From Oscheius tipulae (lineage: Eukaryota > Nematoda > Chromadorea > Rhabditida > Rhabditidae): a DNA stretch of 64,000 nucleotides. The notes under the pieces are model-generated. The model saw only the letters and a list, made by a program, of their open reading frames with translations, was not told the DNA's origin and ran no database searches. How positions within the stretch are numbered: position 1 is the first letter of the stretch; the number at the start of each line of letters is the position of its first letter. The stretch spans positions 4,960,001 to 5,024,000 of the forward strand of contig JASJZH010000003.1 of assembly GCA_037178975.1 (NCBI GenBank), read 5' to 3'. Below are positions 48,608 through 59,605 of the stretch, piece by piece. The position numbers and the translations under genes were made by a program.

Positions 48608-49210
48608 TTATCCTTGGAACATTCTCTGCTCCCAGTCGTCCTCTCCAGCCATGTAGTCATGCATCTGGGGACTATGAGCTACGGCGATGAGTCCAAGGAA
48701 GAGATCGAATGTGGCCTTGGTCAATAGGAACCAGAAGAGGTAAAAGCACTCATCGACGGTCAAATAGAAGAATCCACAACTGTTGGCCGAAGGACTGCAG
48801 TCTCCGTCTTTGATGGCAACCACGAGTCCGAGTGAAATCATAGCCAAAGCGTTGGCTATCTCGAGGGCCACGAAGAAGAGCAACATCCGTATGCTCGGTC
48901 GACAGGCATGGATCAGAGCAATGACGAAGATGACGACTTCCACATAGGCGAAGATGGTCATCGGAAGGTAGGCTGGGCTGCCAAGGATATAGGCAGTCAG
49001 AACGGATGTGAAGACGACGAGCAGCATCAATACTTGAGTGACGATGAGGAAGATCTTGAATCCGCGCATCTCCTCCACATCGTCCTGACATCTGTCGCAG
49101 TGGTTGTGATGCGGAGGTGGCGGTGAGTTGAGAGACCAGGAGGTGATCGTTAGAGGGCTCGCTGCTGTCGGCGCTGGATGACTGCCTCTACTTGATCGCG
49201 ACGACATCAT
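48608..49210 (-). CDS. four-transmembrane protein, unrecognised
   Basis: Single-exon, 200 residues. N-terminus Ser/Pro-rich with HHNHCDRCQDD, then four hydrophobic helices: IFLIVTQVLMLLVVFTSVLT, MTIFAYVEVVIFVIALIHA, LLFFVALEIANALAMISLGL and YLFWFLLTKATFDLFLGLIA, with both ends expected in the cytosol. Cysteines lie in the loop before the last helix (DCSPSANSC). The tail is acidic (AGEDDWEQRMFQ). The frame is open without introns, unlike neighbours, and the ATG ATG start has good context. It resembles small four-helix proteins of animals (tetraspan/MARVEL-like layout) but no family is claimed. A perfect 23-bp hairpin lies about 100 bp upstream. Confidence 0.6.
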   Translation of the reverse strand: MMSSRSSRGSHPAPTAASPLTITSWSLNSPPPPHHNHCDRCQDDVEEMRGFKIFLIVTQVLMLLVVFTSVLTAYILGSPAYLPMTIFAYVEVVIFVIALIHACRPSIRMLLFFVALEIANALAMISLGLVVAIKDGDCSPSANSCGFFYLTVDECFYLFWFLLTKATFDLFLGLIAVAHSPQMHDYMAGEDDWEQRMFQG

Positions 49211-49306
49211 GATCAGCGGGAAGACCAAGTAGAACTGAACAATTACGGGCCCTTGAGAGCAATCAGAGCAAAGATTGTATGTTCTAACTTTGAAAACACT
49301 GCATAC

Positions 49307-49359
49307 TTGCAAAGAATCGGAAAGTAATTTTGAAAGAATTACTTTCCGATTCTTTGCAA
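49307..49359. repeat. perfect 23-bp inverted repeat with 7-nt loop
   Basis: The arm 49307-49329 (starting TTGCAAAGAATCGG) is the exact reverse complement of 49337-49359, with a TTGAAAG loop. All 23 pairs match. It sits upstream of the four-TM gene and would fold as a stable hairpin in DNA or in RNA from either strand. Confidence 0.95.
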
Positions 49360-49419
49360 ATGTTTCGGAGCTTTAGGCTTACTCTACCATTCTCCGAACA
49401 TGCCTGTGGTCGCCATCAG

Positions 49420-49903
49420 AATTTGAGAAGACGGCTTCCGCTGACGGACTTTTTCAATCTAATCTGAAACGTCTTCCAGATATCTGAAGCCCTCGAAGAG
49501 CTACGCCACCGGGGAACGTGATTGGACAAACCGTCGTTTCCGCTGTATCAAGCTCTGGCTCAACTACTGCCTCATCGGTCTCAAGAGGATGAGGAAATAC
49601 GAGTCTATCCAGCCAACACGATCTGCAGTCTGTCTATCTGGAGGGCAAGATCAGTCAACACGAGAATCTGTTTCTCTTCGGCTTCGCGTCCTCAACGCCT
49701 TCCGGATACAGTACTCTGAGAAGGGACTGAGCGCCGTCCAGAACTCGAAGTATACACGCGTTTTATCGGGCGTTCATCAACAAACCAAGTGACCAAAAAA
49801 TTTGCTCAGCACAAGAATGACGTCAATCTGATAAAGTTGCCTCCCAATCTATCTCCTCCTCCATCCGAAGCCGCCGTCTCAACCACTCCGATCACCTCTT
49901 GAT
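49420..49903 (+). pseudogene. possible decayed or unresolved gene
   Basis: Coding-like stretches occur in different frames: SKSYATGERDWTNRRFRCIK followed by LWLNYCLIGLKRMRKYES at about 49495-49615, an open HDLQSVYLEGKISQHENLFL stretch at about 49618-49678, and a tail KKFAQHKNDVNLIKLPPNLS ending in ITS-stop at about 49903. Frame changes do not fall on convincing splice sites. It could be a broken gene or one with exons I failed to place. Family unknown. Confidence 0.3.
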
Positions 49904-50146
49904 TAGCTGTCTCCAGATGTGACAAGAAAAACTAGTCATTATGATCTCCTTTGATTGCAAACATGTCGATAAAATAAAGAAGCACGCTCATAGATGATTT
50001 TGTAAAGAGAAATAGAAAGAAAACGACGGATTGATTGAAGGGTGGAAACTACGAGAAGAAACCAAGTCCACCCAGTCTTCTATGTCTTTTGGGACGAAAA
50101 CGAAAGAAAATTCCATGTTTATTCGGTAATGTGCACGAAAAAACAA

Positions 50147-50553
50147 TTACTGCTTGGGCGGCATCTTCTCCTCTTGGATGCCGTATGGCTTCAGAGCAGG
50201 GATCTTTTCCTTCAGCCAGCGGACGTAGAAAAGTTCTTGTTGTTGATTGGGACTGACCAGAGAAGGGTTATTCTGGATCTTATAGTAGGCCTAAAGAAAC
50301 AGATGAATGTAAACATCAGTGGCACTTGTCTACCTTAAGGGACTTTCGTTTTTTGAACGAAACAAAGCTCTTATTTTTTGAGGGACTGTCAATTTTCTGA
50401 ATACCAAAAAACCTTCTTTACAATGCGAGCTCCTCAGAACAACAAAAGTCCCATAAGGTAGATAAGAGCGAAATCACCAACATAATGCATGGTAACTATC
50501 AGTCCAGTAAAGAGTCCCCACTCCTTCCAAGTTCGCGACGTTATTTTGACCAT
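50147..50553 (-). CDS. tiny membrane protein (about 71 residues)
   Basis: Two exons, 50482-50553 and 50147-50290, join in frame at a GTTGGT donor and CTTTAG acceptor. The protein starts MVKITSRTWKEWGLFTGLI, has one membrane helix (WGLFTGLIVTMHYAYYKI) and a soluble tail (NNPSLVSPNQQQELFYVRWL...EEKMPPKQ). This is the layout of small mitochondrial inner-membrane proteins, but no family is recognised. The ATG is directly behind CTTTTAG. The 191-nt intron carries the small inverted-repeat element at 50330-50461; without it the intron would be about 60 nt, the normal size here. An alternative is that exon 1 reads on to a TGA, giving 39 residues. Confidence 0.45.
50330..50461. mobile_element. small inverted-repeat element (MITE-like)
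   Basis: CTACCTTAAGGGACTTT at 50330-50346 and AAAGTCCCATAAGGTAG at 50445-50461 are inverted with one mismatch, extending to about 24 bp with three. TA bounds the repeat on both sides, so a TA target duplication with CCTTAWGGGACTTT ends is possible, as in Tc1/mariner-type MITEs. No coding capacity (132 bp). Confidence 0.45.
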
Positions 50554-51293
50554 CTAAAAGTTGTATACGGGGTCAAAAGAGAGAAGAAAGATCGGCAATC
50601 GAGAAGAACGAAACAGTTAGACAAATAAATGAACAAGACAACAGGATATATTTTTATTCTGAGTAAAAAGCTTGCAATGTGCAACGAACAAAGAGAGTTG
50701 ACATCTCCCGTAGCTGGGGAGTAGGGCAAGTGTTTCACCGAGATTTGAAGTAGCACATTCTGGGGGAAATAGGGTAAAATTGTGAACAAACATGGGTGGT
50801 ACATGTGTGCCTGGTTCGGCAAGAATTGCCCGTGGGAAGGGGAGAAATGTTATACTCGTAAAGTGCTCTGGTCAGACACAAAAGATAGGTTCTCGACGAC
50901 CTTATACAAATTAAGAGTTGTCCTAAAACTAATAAACACAAAAGACAAACTTGTATGGCAACTAAAGGATCATAACCGAGGTATAGGGGGCCACAATAAC
51001 GAAACGAGAACCGAACCAAGAGGAAAATACCGAAATGGAGCAATGGAATATGCGAGATAAGAAGGCAAGGTGGTCAGGATGGATAGAGGAAATACACATA
51101 ACAAACTATTTGTTTCAGGATATGAGCAAAAGTTGAGAGATATTGCTCGTGGAGCAGAACAAATATACCCGTCGATGTAGATAAGAAGCTCCTAGACCTG
51201 TACCGGGGGCTCGTAGTAGATTGGAGCTGAAAAAACAGGTCAGAAACATCGAAACACAAACTGTTGGTAGCACTAGAAGAGGCGCCCTGACTC
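50554..51293. other. no gene recognised
   Basis: Only short frames with no protein character. AT-rich. Confidence 0.45.
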
Positions 51294-51645
51294 GATTTGA
51301 CGCACTATTGCGTACTGTCCGAAAACAGAATGTTTGCATTTTCCAATCGTTATGATTCATTATCTACAATTGCAAATGTGTTCAATCGACTCAGCACAGA
51401 AATATATATCAGTTCCGTCTATTTGGACGTCGAAATTAGCGACAAACTTAAACAACAATGACACATGTCGTTTTTACACTAACTTCCATTTTCGGATAAT
51501 TTTCGTTATAAAGTAGACGTTACAAGAGTAATCTTGAGTCGCTGAGTCGATTAAACACTCTTTCAGATTTATTAAAACGGTTAAGAACGTTAAAAAAAAT
51601 TCCAAAATCCCATTTCTCGTGCAGTACGCAATAGTGCGTCAAATC
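51294..51645. mobile_element. 352-bp element with perfect 24-bp terminal inverted repeats
   Basis: The left end 51294-51317 (GATTTGACGCACTATTGCGT...) is the exact reverse complement of the right end 51622-51645. Outside these the match extends to about 28 bp with one mismatch (ACTYGATTTG). The interior is AT-rich with no open frame. It ends ten bases from the stop of the neighbouring minus gene. A similar end occurs at 55423-55445. It is a non-autonomous DNA transposon by structure; no clear target duplication was found. Confidence 0.65.
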
Positions 51646-51655
51646 AAGTTGCCTG

Positions 51656-54600
51656 CTATAGTACTACTACCATACTATTACCTGGTCCCTCGTTGACGAA
51701 AGCATTCCAGCGCTTGAGCATAATGTCCGCTAGTGCTCTGTGATTTTCGTCGACCGGCTTCGCGTCCACAGCCATACCTCTGGCGAATTGGATTGTTTTT
51801 CCGTTGACAGCCAGAACAAATGGGTTGTTGGTCGGAGCTGAAAGACACAGGTAAAGTTTAAAGAGTTCGAAGAAAAAAAAAACTTGAATAAAAGGTACCT
51901 GGACTATCGGCAGACTGATTGTCAGCCTCGACATTGTTGGCACCAGCCGACTCATCGTAGAAAAAGGATAATCCAGTCGAGTCGGCAGACTTTCCAGCAT
52001 TTTCGGGCAACAAGACTGGAGCAGCTGGTGATGACGAGTCGTCAGTCGACTTGGATGGAATGGTGCTTGAGGTGACTTCGGGACCAGCCGATTCGAGACG
52101 CTGGGCAGGAGGCGGACTAGGCGAAACTCCAGGCGTTCCACTGGGCAGATTGGCACAGGCAGGAGAGTTTTCGCGACCTTAATCAATCGAATGTTTCACG
52201 TGAATGAAAACAAATTACTTTGTTCAGCAGATTTCTTGGCAGCGTCAGCATAAGAAAATCCTCGCTCGGGCGTGACGCTTTCGTTTGTGCTGGCAATGGG
52301 AAGTACCATCTGAAACTCCATTGTTAGAAAGAAGGTTAGAGGAATGGCGGGTTGTCTGTTTGGGGGCAAACATCTAGGAAATCGATAAGGTAAGCGGTGG
52401 ACAGTGTGTACCGCAGCACAAGATAGAGATAGGAATCGCTAAACACTGCAAAGACCGCGGGGACTTATTTCCTGTGACCTTCAATAACATCACGTACCTC
52501 CTCATTAGCATCCATATAATCGGAATCGGCAGTCGACTCCAGTCGCTCGTGCTTCTTCTTGCTCTCTTTGAAGGGGACCATTTTGACCTTTGTATGCGTC
52601 TCCGGCTGAAAGCATTCTTTGCATTTTGAGAAACAAAATTTCGCCTACCTTCTTTTCGTTCAGGTAGTCGCCCAAGGAGATATTTTGGGGCTGAGGATGA
52701 TGACGAGCCGGGGGCATCTTGTTCAGACGCGGATCTTCCATGGAATTCCGACGAGGCTGCTGTGGCTGAGGGGGTCCACGGCGCTCCACTTTGCCAGTCG
52801 ATCTAAAATGCTGGAGTTATGAGCACAATCCAAAACTTAAAATAAAATAAAATTAAAAAAAAACGAACCCATTGCGCTGATTCTGATTCTGCGACATCGA
52901 GCTTTTCTTCTTGGCGGTTACCGTGACGAACTCGGCCTCGTTGTTCACCTCCTTGTCCAGATTGGAGACATCATCTGAGTCAGCACGATAGTTGGCTCCG
53001 TCAATCATGACGTCGGAGGGAGTAGAGGTCACCGTGCTAGCGACCCCCTCATCGGCAGACAGGTATTCTTCTTCGGCATCTTCGGTAGAAGTACGTTTAG
53101 CAGGGGCAGCTGGCTGAGCGACATCAGAAGTAGGATTCGGTGCTTCTGCAGCGACAGGAGTAGTACTGTCATTAGTGGCGCCCTTCTTGTTCTTCTTGTT
53201 TGGCGACTTTTTGTCCCTGCAAATGAGAATTGAAAGAAGTGATATATAAATCATACTTGTTCATGCTGCCGGTTGTGGTAGGATTTTGCGACTTGTTGCT
53301 CTGCGCAGCCGCCGGCGCCTTTCCGTTATGATTTCCGATGGTTGCAGCGGCCTTGTCTTTCTTGGGGTTGTTCTGTCTACGACGACGCTCCTGTTGCTGA
53401 ACGTCCTCGCTTTGATTGCCCTCGATGGAAGCAACGAGCTCTTCAATGGTTGTTTCCGTTCCGACGCCCGGGAATTCTGAAAAACAACCATTTTTCAAAA
53501 GAAAAGTAATGGGAAGGTGGGAAGCAAAATATTGTACAAAAATGTCTACTAATTCGAGGAGGATTTTAGAAGTGGGCCAAAACGACGACGCGCGACACAG
53601 TTGCGCTGGCAGAGGAGAAAAAACCGCGTCGAGAGTATGTGAGATACGACGAGCAGCAGGCTGAAGCGCGGCCGAAATAGCGCAGCCATGTCGGACAGCA
53701 CAGAGACTAGCCGCGATGCGAGAGAATATAGACAGGAAGGAGGGAGCAGATGCACGAGACAAACGGTCAGCTGGCCTAGTGCCAAACAAAACGAACAGAA
53801 AAGGAATGAACAGATTAGGCTACTTTGTCGAGAGGATAAACTCGAAGCTAGACTGCTCTGCAAGTAAGATGACTACGTTTGTAAGAGGAAACATAACTTG
53901 AGCTAGTCGCGAAGGGAAGAACTGTGAATGTGAACGACTGATCGGAGGCGCGCTGCTTTGCATAGAGTGAGCGCGTTATGTCAAGGTTTCTGACAAATCT
54001 CGACGTGCCAAAGCAAAATCTTCGCTTATACTTTTTGTTCAAACTCCAAAGTTTGTAAAAGAAGCGCTTTCTGACTTTTTTTTACTAGAAAACATTGAAA
54101 GTGAAGTTGATCGTGAAAATCGATTCCTACCTGATTCTCCGACAGTTCGAACTCCTTTGTTGGCCTTCTGTTTCTTCTTCTCAAGTCTCTTCTTCGATTG
54201 GAGAAACTTCGACTCCTCCAATCGATCCGTAGAGTGGAGAGTTCCCTGTAAAACAAACAAATTAGATGATGTGAGCCATTTTTGTAGGACCCGACCACTC
54301 TAATTGTCAAAGCGATATCTTGCCGATAGAGCGATAACAAAAGGCTTCTTGTGTTATGAAAATCATCAGCTGATAATGGTCGCGAGTGGGAAAAGGGCAA
54401 CAAATTACTACAGGCGTTTGGAAAAGCACCCTACAACATAATATCATGCTCGGTTGTACGTGCAACGGAATAAACAAACCTTCTGCAACCTGTGCGCATC
54501 AAACGGCCTATGAGGTAGGAGGTACGGAGGAAACGAAGAAAACCCCAAAGGCTCCAATTTAATATGATCCTCAGTCAGATGTTCTTTTTCTCCTACTGAA

Positions 54601-54964
54601 CCGTCCGACATTGTATCACTTGTGCAATCCGAGGATCCCAATGAGCCCATTTCCCCAGGTTTGACGGTGTTCGTCTGTAGAAAAACGAAGATTATTAACA
54701 CTACGTGTTGACAAGAATAGATAATCTAAGAGAGTGATAAAATTCAAGGCAGCATGCATGTTGTGCAACATCTTAATGGTTTACGAGACGTTCTCGGGGT
54801 TGCACAAGGGGCCAAAACAATTCAACCATTGCAAAAACTCGTGCACGTTGTGATTACAAACTGGAATGAAAAGATGCAAATATAGCAGGGGAATCTAGCA
54901 GACAGGATGATATGAGGAAAGAGTTTGGAATTAGAGAACAAATTCAAGTACTCACATAAGCCAT
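51656..54964 (-). CDS. disordered basic protein, unrecognised
   Basis: Ten exons splice well with GT-AG sites. Starts MAY (54956-54964), then TNTVKPGEMGSLGSSDCTSD, an LEESKFLQSKKRLEKKKQKA helix, EFPGVGTETTIEELVASIEG, Lys/Asn-rich and Ala/Pro-rich tracts, EEEYLSADEG, EFVTVTAKKKSS, VERRGPPQPQQPRRNSMEDP, GFSYADAAKKSAEQ, and a tail FVLAVNGKTIQFARGMAVDA to FVNEGPG. It looks like a long intrinsically disordered, Ser/Pro/Lys-rich regulator, perhaps RNA-associated; no known domain. The stop at 51656 assumes read-through of a GTAATA donor after NEGPG; if that donor is used, the last exon is elsewhere. Exon 2 begins in phase 0, so it could instead be reached from the 56.8-58.1 kb gene. Confidence 0.6.
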
Positions 54965-56820
54965 TGTCAACGAAAAACTAGTGAAAAAGGAGCACTAGTT
55001 CTCATACAAAAGTGGGACTGTTAGAACTCTAGAAGAACTAGAAGAAATTAACATTTTCAAAAGCTGTTGATAAAGAAAGCGTTGCTGATATCTGCCCAGA
55101 AAATCCCGAAATCGATAAAACATTGCGAAGACATAAAACAGCAGAATAAAACTTACGTCAAGAGCAGCGGGTAAATTCCAGTTGTACTGATTTCCGTCAA
55201 TGAAAAAATATTGTCCGACAAAGTTACTGATCCATAAAGTGTAATTCTTTCCTATCATTACACGGAAAATCAGTAGAAAAGTCAGTAGCGTGGTGAAGAA
55301 AAAATTATTTGAGTGCAATGATTTTCGCGCGAATATATCGCTAGCGAAATAAACTAGCGGGAAACCGGTGTTTTGTAATTCTTGTCCTTTTCAAAGCAGT
55401 AGTAAAGATGTCACCCCGGTTCGACTTGACTCATAATTGCGTACTAAATGAGTACAGCATTTTTTGCGGTTTTCTGTGTTTGTCCTTTTTTTTCGGCTCG
55501 AGAATGTGTTTAATCAATCCAACGTAAATCTACCCTAGAAGTGCATAATTAAACTTAGATGTTTACTGAAAATTCCAAATCATTGGGCAGAAGACTGCTC
55601 TCGTTGTTTTCAATTTCTCCATCTTTTCTGACGTTCAAGTGTACGTTACTAGTTACTCCTTCACTACTACTAAGCTTTTTTGGACAGATAAATTCGTCAA
55701 GGCTGTTTGTACGTCATGTGAACATAGTACGTATCGGTTAGAATAAACGGCTGTCACGTAATATCAAAATAGGTAAAGTGTAAAGAGAAAGATATTTTAT
55801 ATGAGACGCTAATTGAACGGCAATGTTGAAACCTACTAGTGAACATTGATTGGCTGTTCGACACGCATTGACCTGTCAGTAAATATAAAAATCAGCCGCT
55901 AGCGATTAGTCGCCTGTTCCAGGGGTTAATTACACAGTGAGTGGGGTTGGCAAGACCGAAAACGTGGAAGAAATCTAAAAATACGGTACGCGATCGGACA
56001 GTGAGAGGACGTGTCGCAATTCAAGTCAATAACAGAAGACTGGGGAAATGACTAGAAAGTAAACACGATTGGAGAAAGGGACGTATCCATCATTTCAAAG
56101 TTTATCTAGCCAAACCACACTTCCTGTGATGGCTCAGGTCCCGTGTGGACGAAGCACGGTTCAAACAAAGGAAAACGGAAAGCAGTCGTCCTCCGCCGAA
56201 AAGTAGTGGCTGGAAAAGGGGCGGATCAGGGTGCCAACCCTTTCGCCATCGGATGGACAGCGCGACACAACGTAAACAGTGCGACAATACTGGGATGAGC
56301 TTATAAACTGGGAACAAAGAGCAGCCGCCAAATCTAAACCGAGTCGCAACATGAAAAAAACATTTGGGTATGCTGGGAAAGGGCTCGGATTCAATATACC
56401 AAGAAAAACTGAAAAAATAGTTGTGATAGGAGAACAAAAAAGGCGTGTTTCAAAACAGGCAGAAGGAAACTTATTGAAAGAAATTTAAGAGGTTGTTTAA
56501 AGGGGGCTGTTCAAAACAAAGGAGGCAAATCAATGCCCAATAAACGTTTCGAAAAAGAAAGTGCACGTGCAGACAAGATGAACTCATTCCCACATGCGTA
56601 ACGGAATGGTACTCATGTCTACGCGATTGAAATTTTTTCAGACATTCAGGCTAAAACGAGTGCGGGTGCGAGAGAAAAAGACTGCTCGTGCTAATGGCAC
56701 CACCTAGATGGCACACAAACAGCTTATCTGCAGTCTCTCTCTTACACACATTTCCTCTGAAGATACCGCACAAAATGAGCAGGCATAGAACCAGACGATT
56801 TACAGTAGACCCTTTGTTGA
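54965..56820. other. intergenic or long intron, no gene recognised
   Basis: A 1.85-kb stretch with short open frames only. A minus-strand hydrophobic frame at 54995-55318 has a GTAAGT donor but no confirmed partner. 55423-55445 (GACTTGACTCATAATTGCGT...) matches the 51294 element end at 19 of 23 bases. If the minus-strand genes on both sides are one gene, this is its main intron. Confidence 0.4.
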
Positions 56821-56826
56821 ATTGTC

Positions 56827-58137
56827 CGAAAGTTGGCTTCTTACCGAGTACGTGTCCAAGCGGGTATACTGTGAATCGCCATAGGGCCTTTCCTGCTGAA
56901 TTGAATAAATTAGCAGAAAAGGGTAACCTAAGACAACCTTGTTGCCCATAAGGCTGTTCAGATCGCCAAGATGACGTGACCGAAGACTACGACCAGCAAT
57001 GTCATCGTCATCATCGTCTAGGTCATCCCGCAGTTTCTGATCTACCTTGTTTGGATCTTCCAGACTGCTGGTTCCCATGAAAGGTACTTCAGGCTGCTTC
57101 ACATTCCAATCGGGCCATTCCTGGACGGTTTCCTCAACGTTGCCTGAAAATTGAATGAATTTGCCTCAAGAAGAGCGATGTTTTACTATATTTCAAAACA
57201 AGGGGTTTCTGTCCATTATCACCTACAGGTTAATTAGAACCAATTCCCTCTATATGCTGTCGATAGTGCAGTTTACCCGTGAAACCATGGAAACAGCGAA
57301 ATGACGAATAATAAGATATCGCGAAGTGCCGTCAAAAGGAAAAGCTACCTTTCGTATAAACTATTGGAGTTTTGACTTCGGCCTTGATCTCGCAAGTCTT
57401 GGAAAGATCAGCCATCTCGACATCTTCTGGTCCATCTCCTCCGGCATCGATGTAGTCGAATTTTCGGTCATCAGTAACGTAACTAAACATGATATTGGAA
57501 GATAACAGGAAAAATTAAAATACGAGTAATATGGACTTCTAGCAAGGTTCGCATTCGAATGCTGAGGACTGCCAGGGGGCGAAGTGGAAGGAGGATTTCT
57601 CGAGTCAAACGGCGTGCCTGAAACGTGGATAATAATTAAATAGTCGTTTTAAAACTATTTGTTAATTGTGAACGAATTGTAAGTAAAATTAGTCAAGAAC
57701 AAGTATGAGCAAAAACGTTTACAGAACAGGAGCGATTTGGTACTGTGAAAACTAAAATGAGAAAGAACCTACCGTCTTTGCGTCTCTTCTTCTCGTCGCG
57801 CATTTGACGCTGCTCTTCGTTATCCTTCTCCCGGAGATTGTTTTCCATCCAATTCAGCTTCATTTCTTTTTGCTCGTCCAGATTCGACATCGTGAGACAG
57901 CCCTATTGATACCAAATGATCTAAAACAAGCGAATAAGTACCTCAGATTTTCGAGTGTAAGAAGGAGTAGCAAGACGACCAAGAAGCTCCTCGAAATGAC
58001 CCTCTTCCAGTGCCTCCAACATTTGACTCGGACGCATACCGACCGGCTGAAAGCCCTCGATTTCGCAAACTATTAGGCGCAAAACTAACAACATCGTTAA
58101 CGCTGTGGCTTTTAGTCACTCCTTTTTTCTTCGACAT
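56827..58137 (-). CDS. acidic/basic disordered protein, N-terminal part, unrecognised
   Basis: Exons at 58090-58137, 57942-58046, 57773-57902 and several more to about 56850 join in frame. Starts MSKKKGVTKSHSVNDV, then PVGMRPSQMLEALEEGHFEE, a charged coiled coil (LDEQKEMKLNWMENNLREKD), a Pro/Ser-rich block (TPFDSRNPPSTSPPGSP), an acidic DYIDAGGDGPEDVEMADLS, EWPDWNVKQPEVPFMGTSSL, and a run of seven Asp (residues DDLDDDDDDIAGRSLRSRHL). The last exon seen ends TRLDTYS with a GTAAGA donor in phase 0, so more coding sequence must follow; the phase fits the TNTVKPG exon at 54674, so this and the 51.7-55 kb gene may be one long gene with an internal start. Function unknown. Confidence 0.55.
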
Positions 58138-59605
58138 CGTCGTTGGCAACGCCAAAATGAGCAAAAAATTAAGTAAGGATTGGAGAAACGTCTGTTCTGT
58201 TGTGAAATCCAGGCTTAATTTGACATCCAAATGGAACCCGAGTCTGTAAAATGACGTTTTTACACTGTACGTCAAAGTTTATGAAAGGAAAATGGAAAAT
58301 GGGTTTACCAATTGCTGGGAAACTAAAAATTGATTGTATGGCTCGTTGTAGCACTCAGCTCTGAGGAGTTGATAGAGCAGTGTACGTGAAATTGCGTGCG
58401 AATGGGTTAGACTAATAGCTGGAATATGATAGAAGTGATTTTACAAGAGAAAAAGGTGGGAAAGTAGATAAAACGAAGTAAAAGGATGAAATGTTAGAAT
58501 TGAACCGTTCGAATTGGCGCGGCAAACTTTTACAGTAAGCATGGACCGTCTGCTTTGGCGGCAAACGAGAATAGTGTGTGTGTGAACAGTTATTTAGTCA
58601 GCCGAGGGCAGATAGAAACATCGAGATGCTCCATTCTCGGCCCAGATTTTGACGGGAGTGCCGGAAGTTTGAATAATAAGCAATTGTTATGGAAACGTCT
58701 GTCTTACACAGACCAATTATCAAATCAATGAGCTGTTTCTAGGAAGCTTCTCCTATTTGGCATATCCTCCCGTGCATCAATTAACAATCTTCATAACTCC
58801 TCGAAAAAAGTCAGATTCACACCTGTTTTTGGCAACCTCTCGGCGTCCTTGGGGGGAATAGGACCAGTATTTAGAGGCATTCCGAGTCCCACTTCACTTG
58901 TTTCGTGACTGTCCTTCATTGTCCTTTCTGGAAACAGACCAACTATTCCGTTCAAAAGACTCCCACATGGATAGCGGCTGTCTATCGTTTCCCCACGCTT
59001 TATTACGGGAAAGGGCATTACCGATCATTGAGTAAAAATGTTTAGACTTCCACTGAATCTAATGTTTATCCCATCCAAGCCTCGTCACTCGCGTAATATA
59101 TGTCTGGTACACCCCTCAATCCAAAACAAGCTCGACTGTTTTGACCAGCTTTTCCTCCATAAAAAGGGCTCCAGCCGGTCGAGGGCATTTGAACCAGTCT
59201 ACCCTCCTCGCACTCTCCCTCTCGTACCGGCCGATACATATTGACCAACCGCATTCTGTTATAACTGTTGTGAGATCAGAGCTTTTCTAATCTGTACACT
59301 CTTGGGCACATCCCGCCATCGGAACTGGTCGACTGACTGTCCACCCCGACCGCTGACCGAAAAACCAGCTCGGAACAGCTGCGGCTTGCATTTTTCAAGG
59401 TCGCAGTTCTCTATCTGTGTGGCTTTCTCATTTTGGCATTTCTATTCACTCTCTTCTCTCAAATCGATTGGAACAATTTTCTGTTCTAGTTCCGAGCAAA
59501 CAGTTTATTAGAAGAAGATAGAGGTCCTACTGGGCGATCTCTACCGATCTCCGTTTCCAAGGTACGACTAATTGGAGCTGTGTGCAAAAATACACTTGAG
59601 AGATC
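58138..59605. promoter_or_regulatory. upstream region of two divergent genes
   Basis: 1.47 kb with no recognised gene. A minus-strand frame at 58791-59018 has no family features. It presumably holds the promoters of the disordered-protein gene and the PTR gene. Confidence 0.4.

Larger units (their letters stand above)
49211..50146. other. hairpin and possible decayed gene
   Basis: It holds the 23-bp hairpin at 49307-49359 and, at about 49420-49903, coding-like segments in different frames (see pseudogene entry). Otherwise nothing is recognised. Confidence 0.4.

Noticed and set aside
49307-49359. Bacterial-type terminator
   Set aside because: Perfect hairpin but no T-run and the genome is eukaryotic; treated as an inverted repeat.
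58350-58390. Possible second tRNA
   Set aside because: No cloverleaf could be folded and no B box is present.
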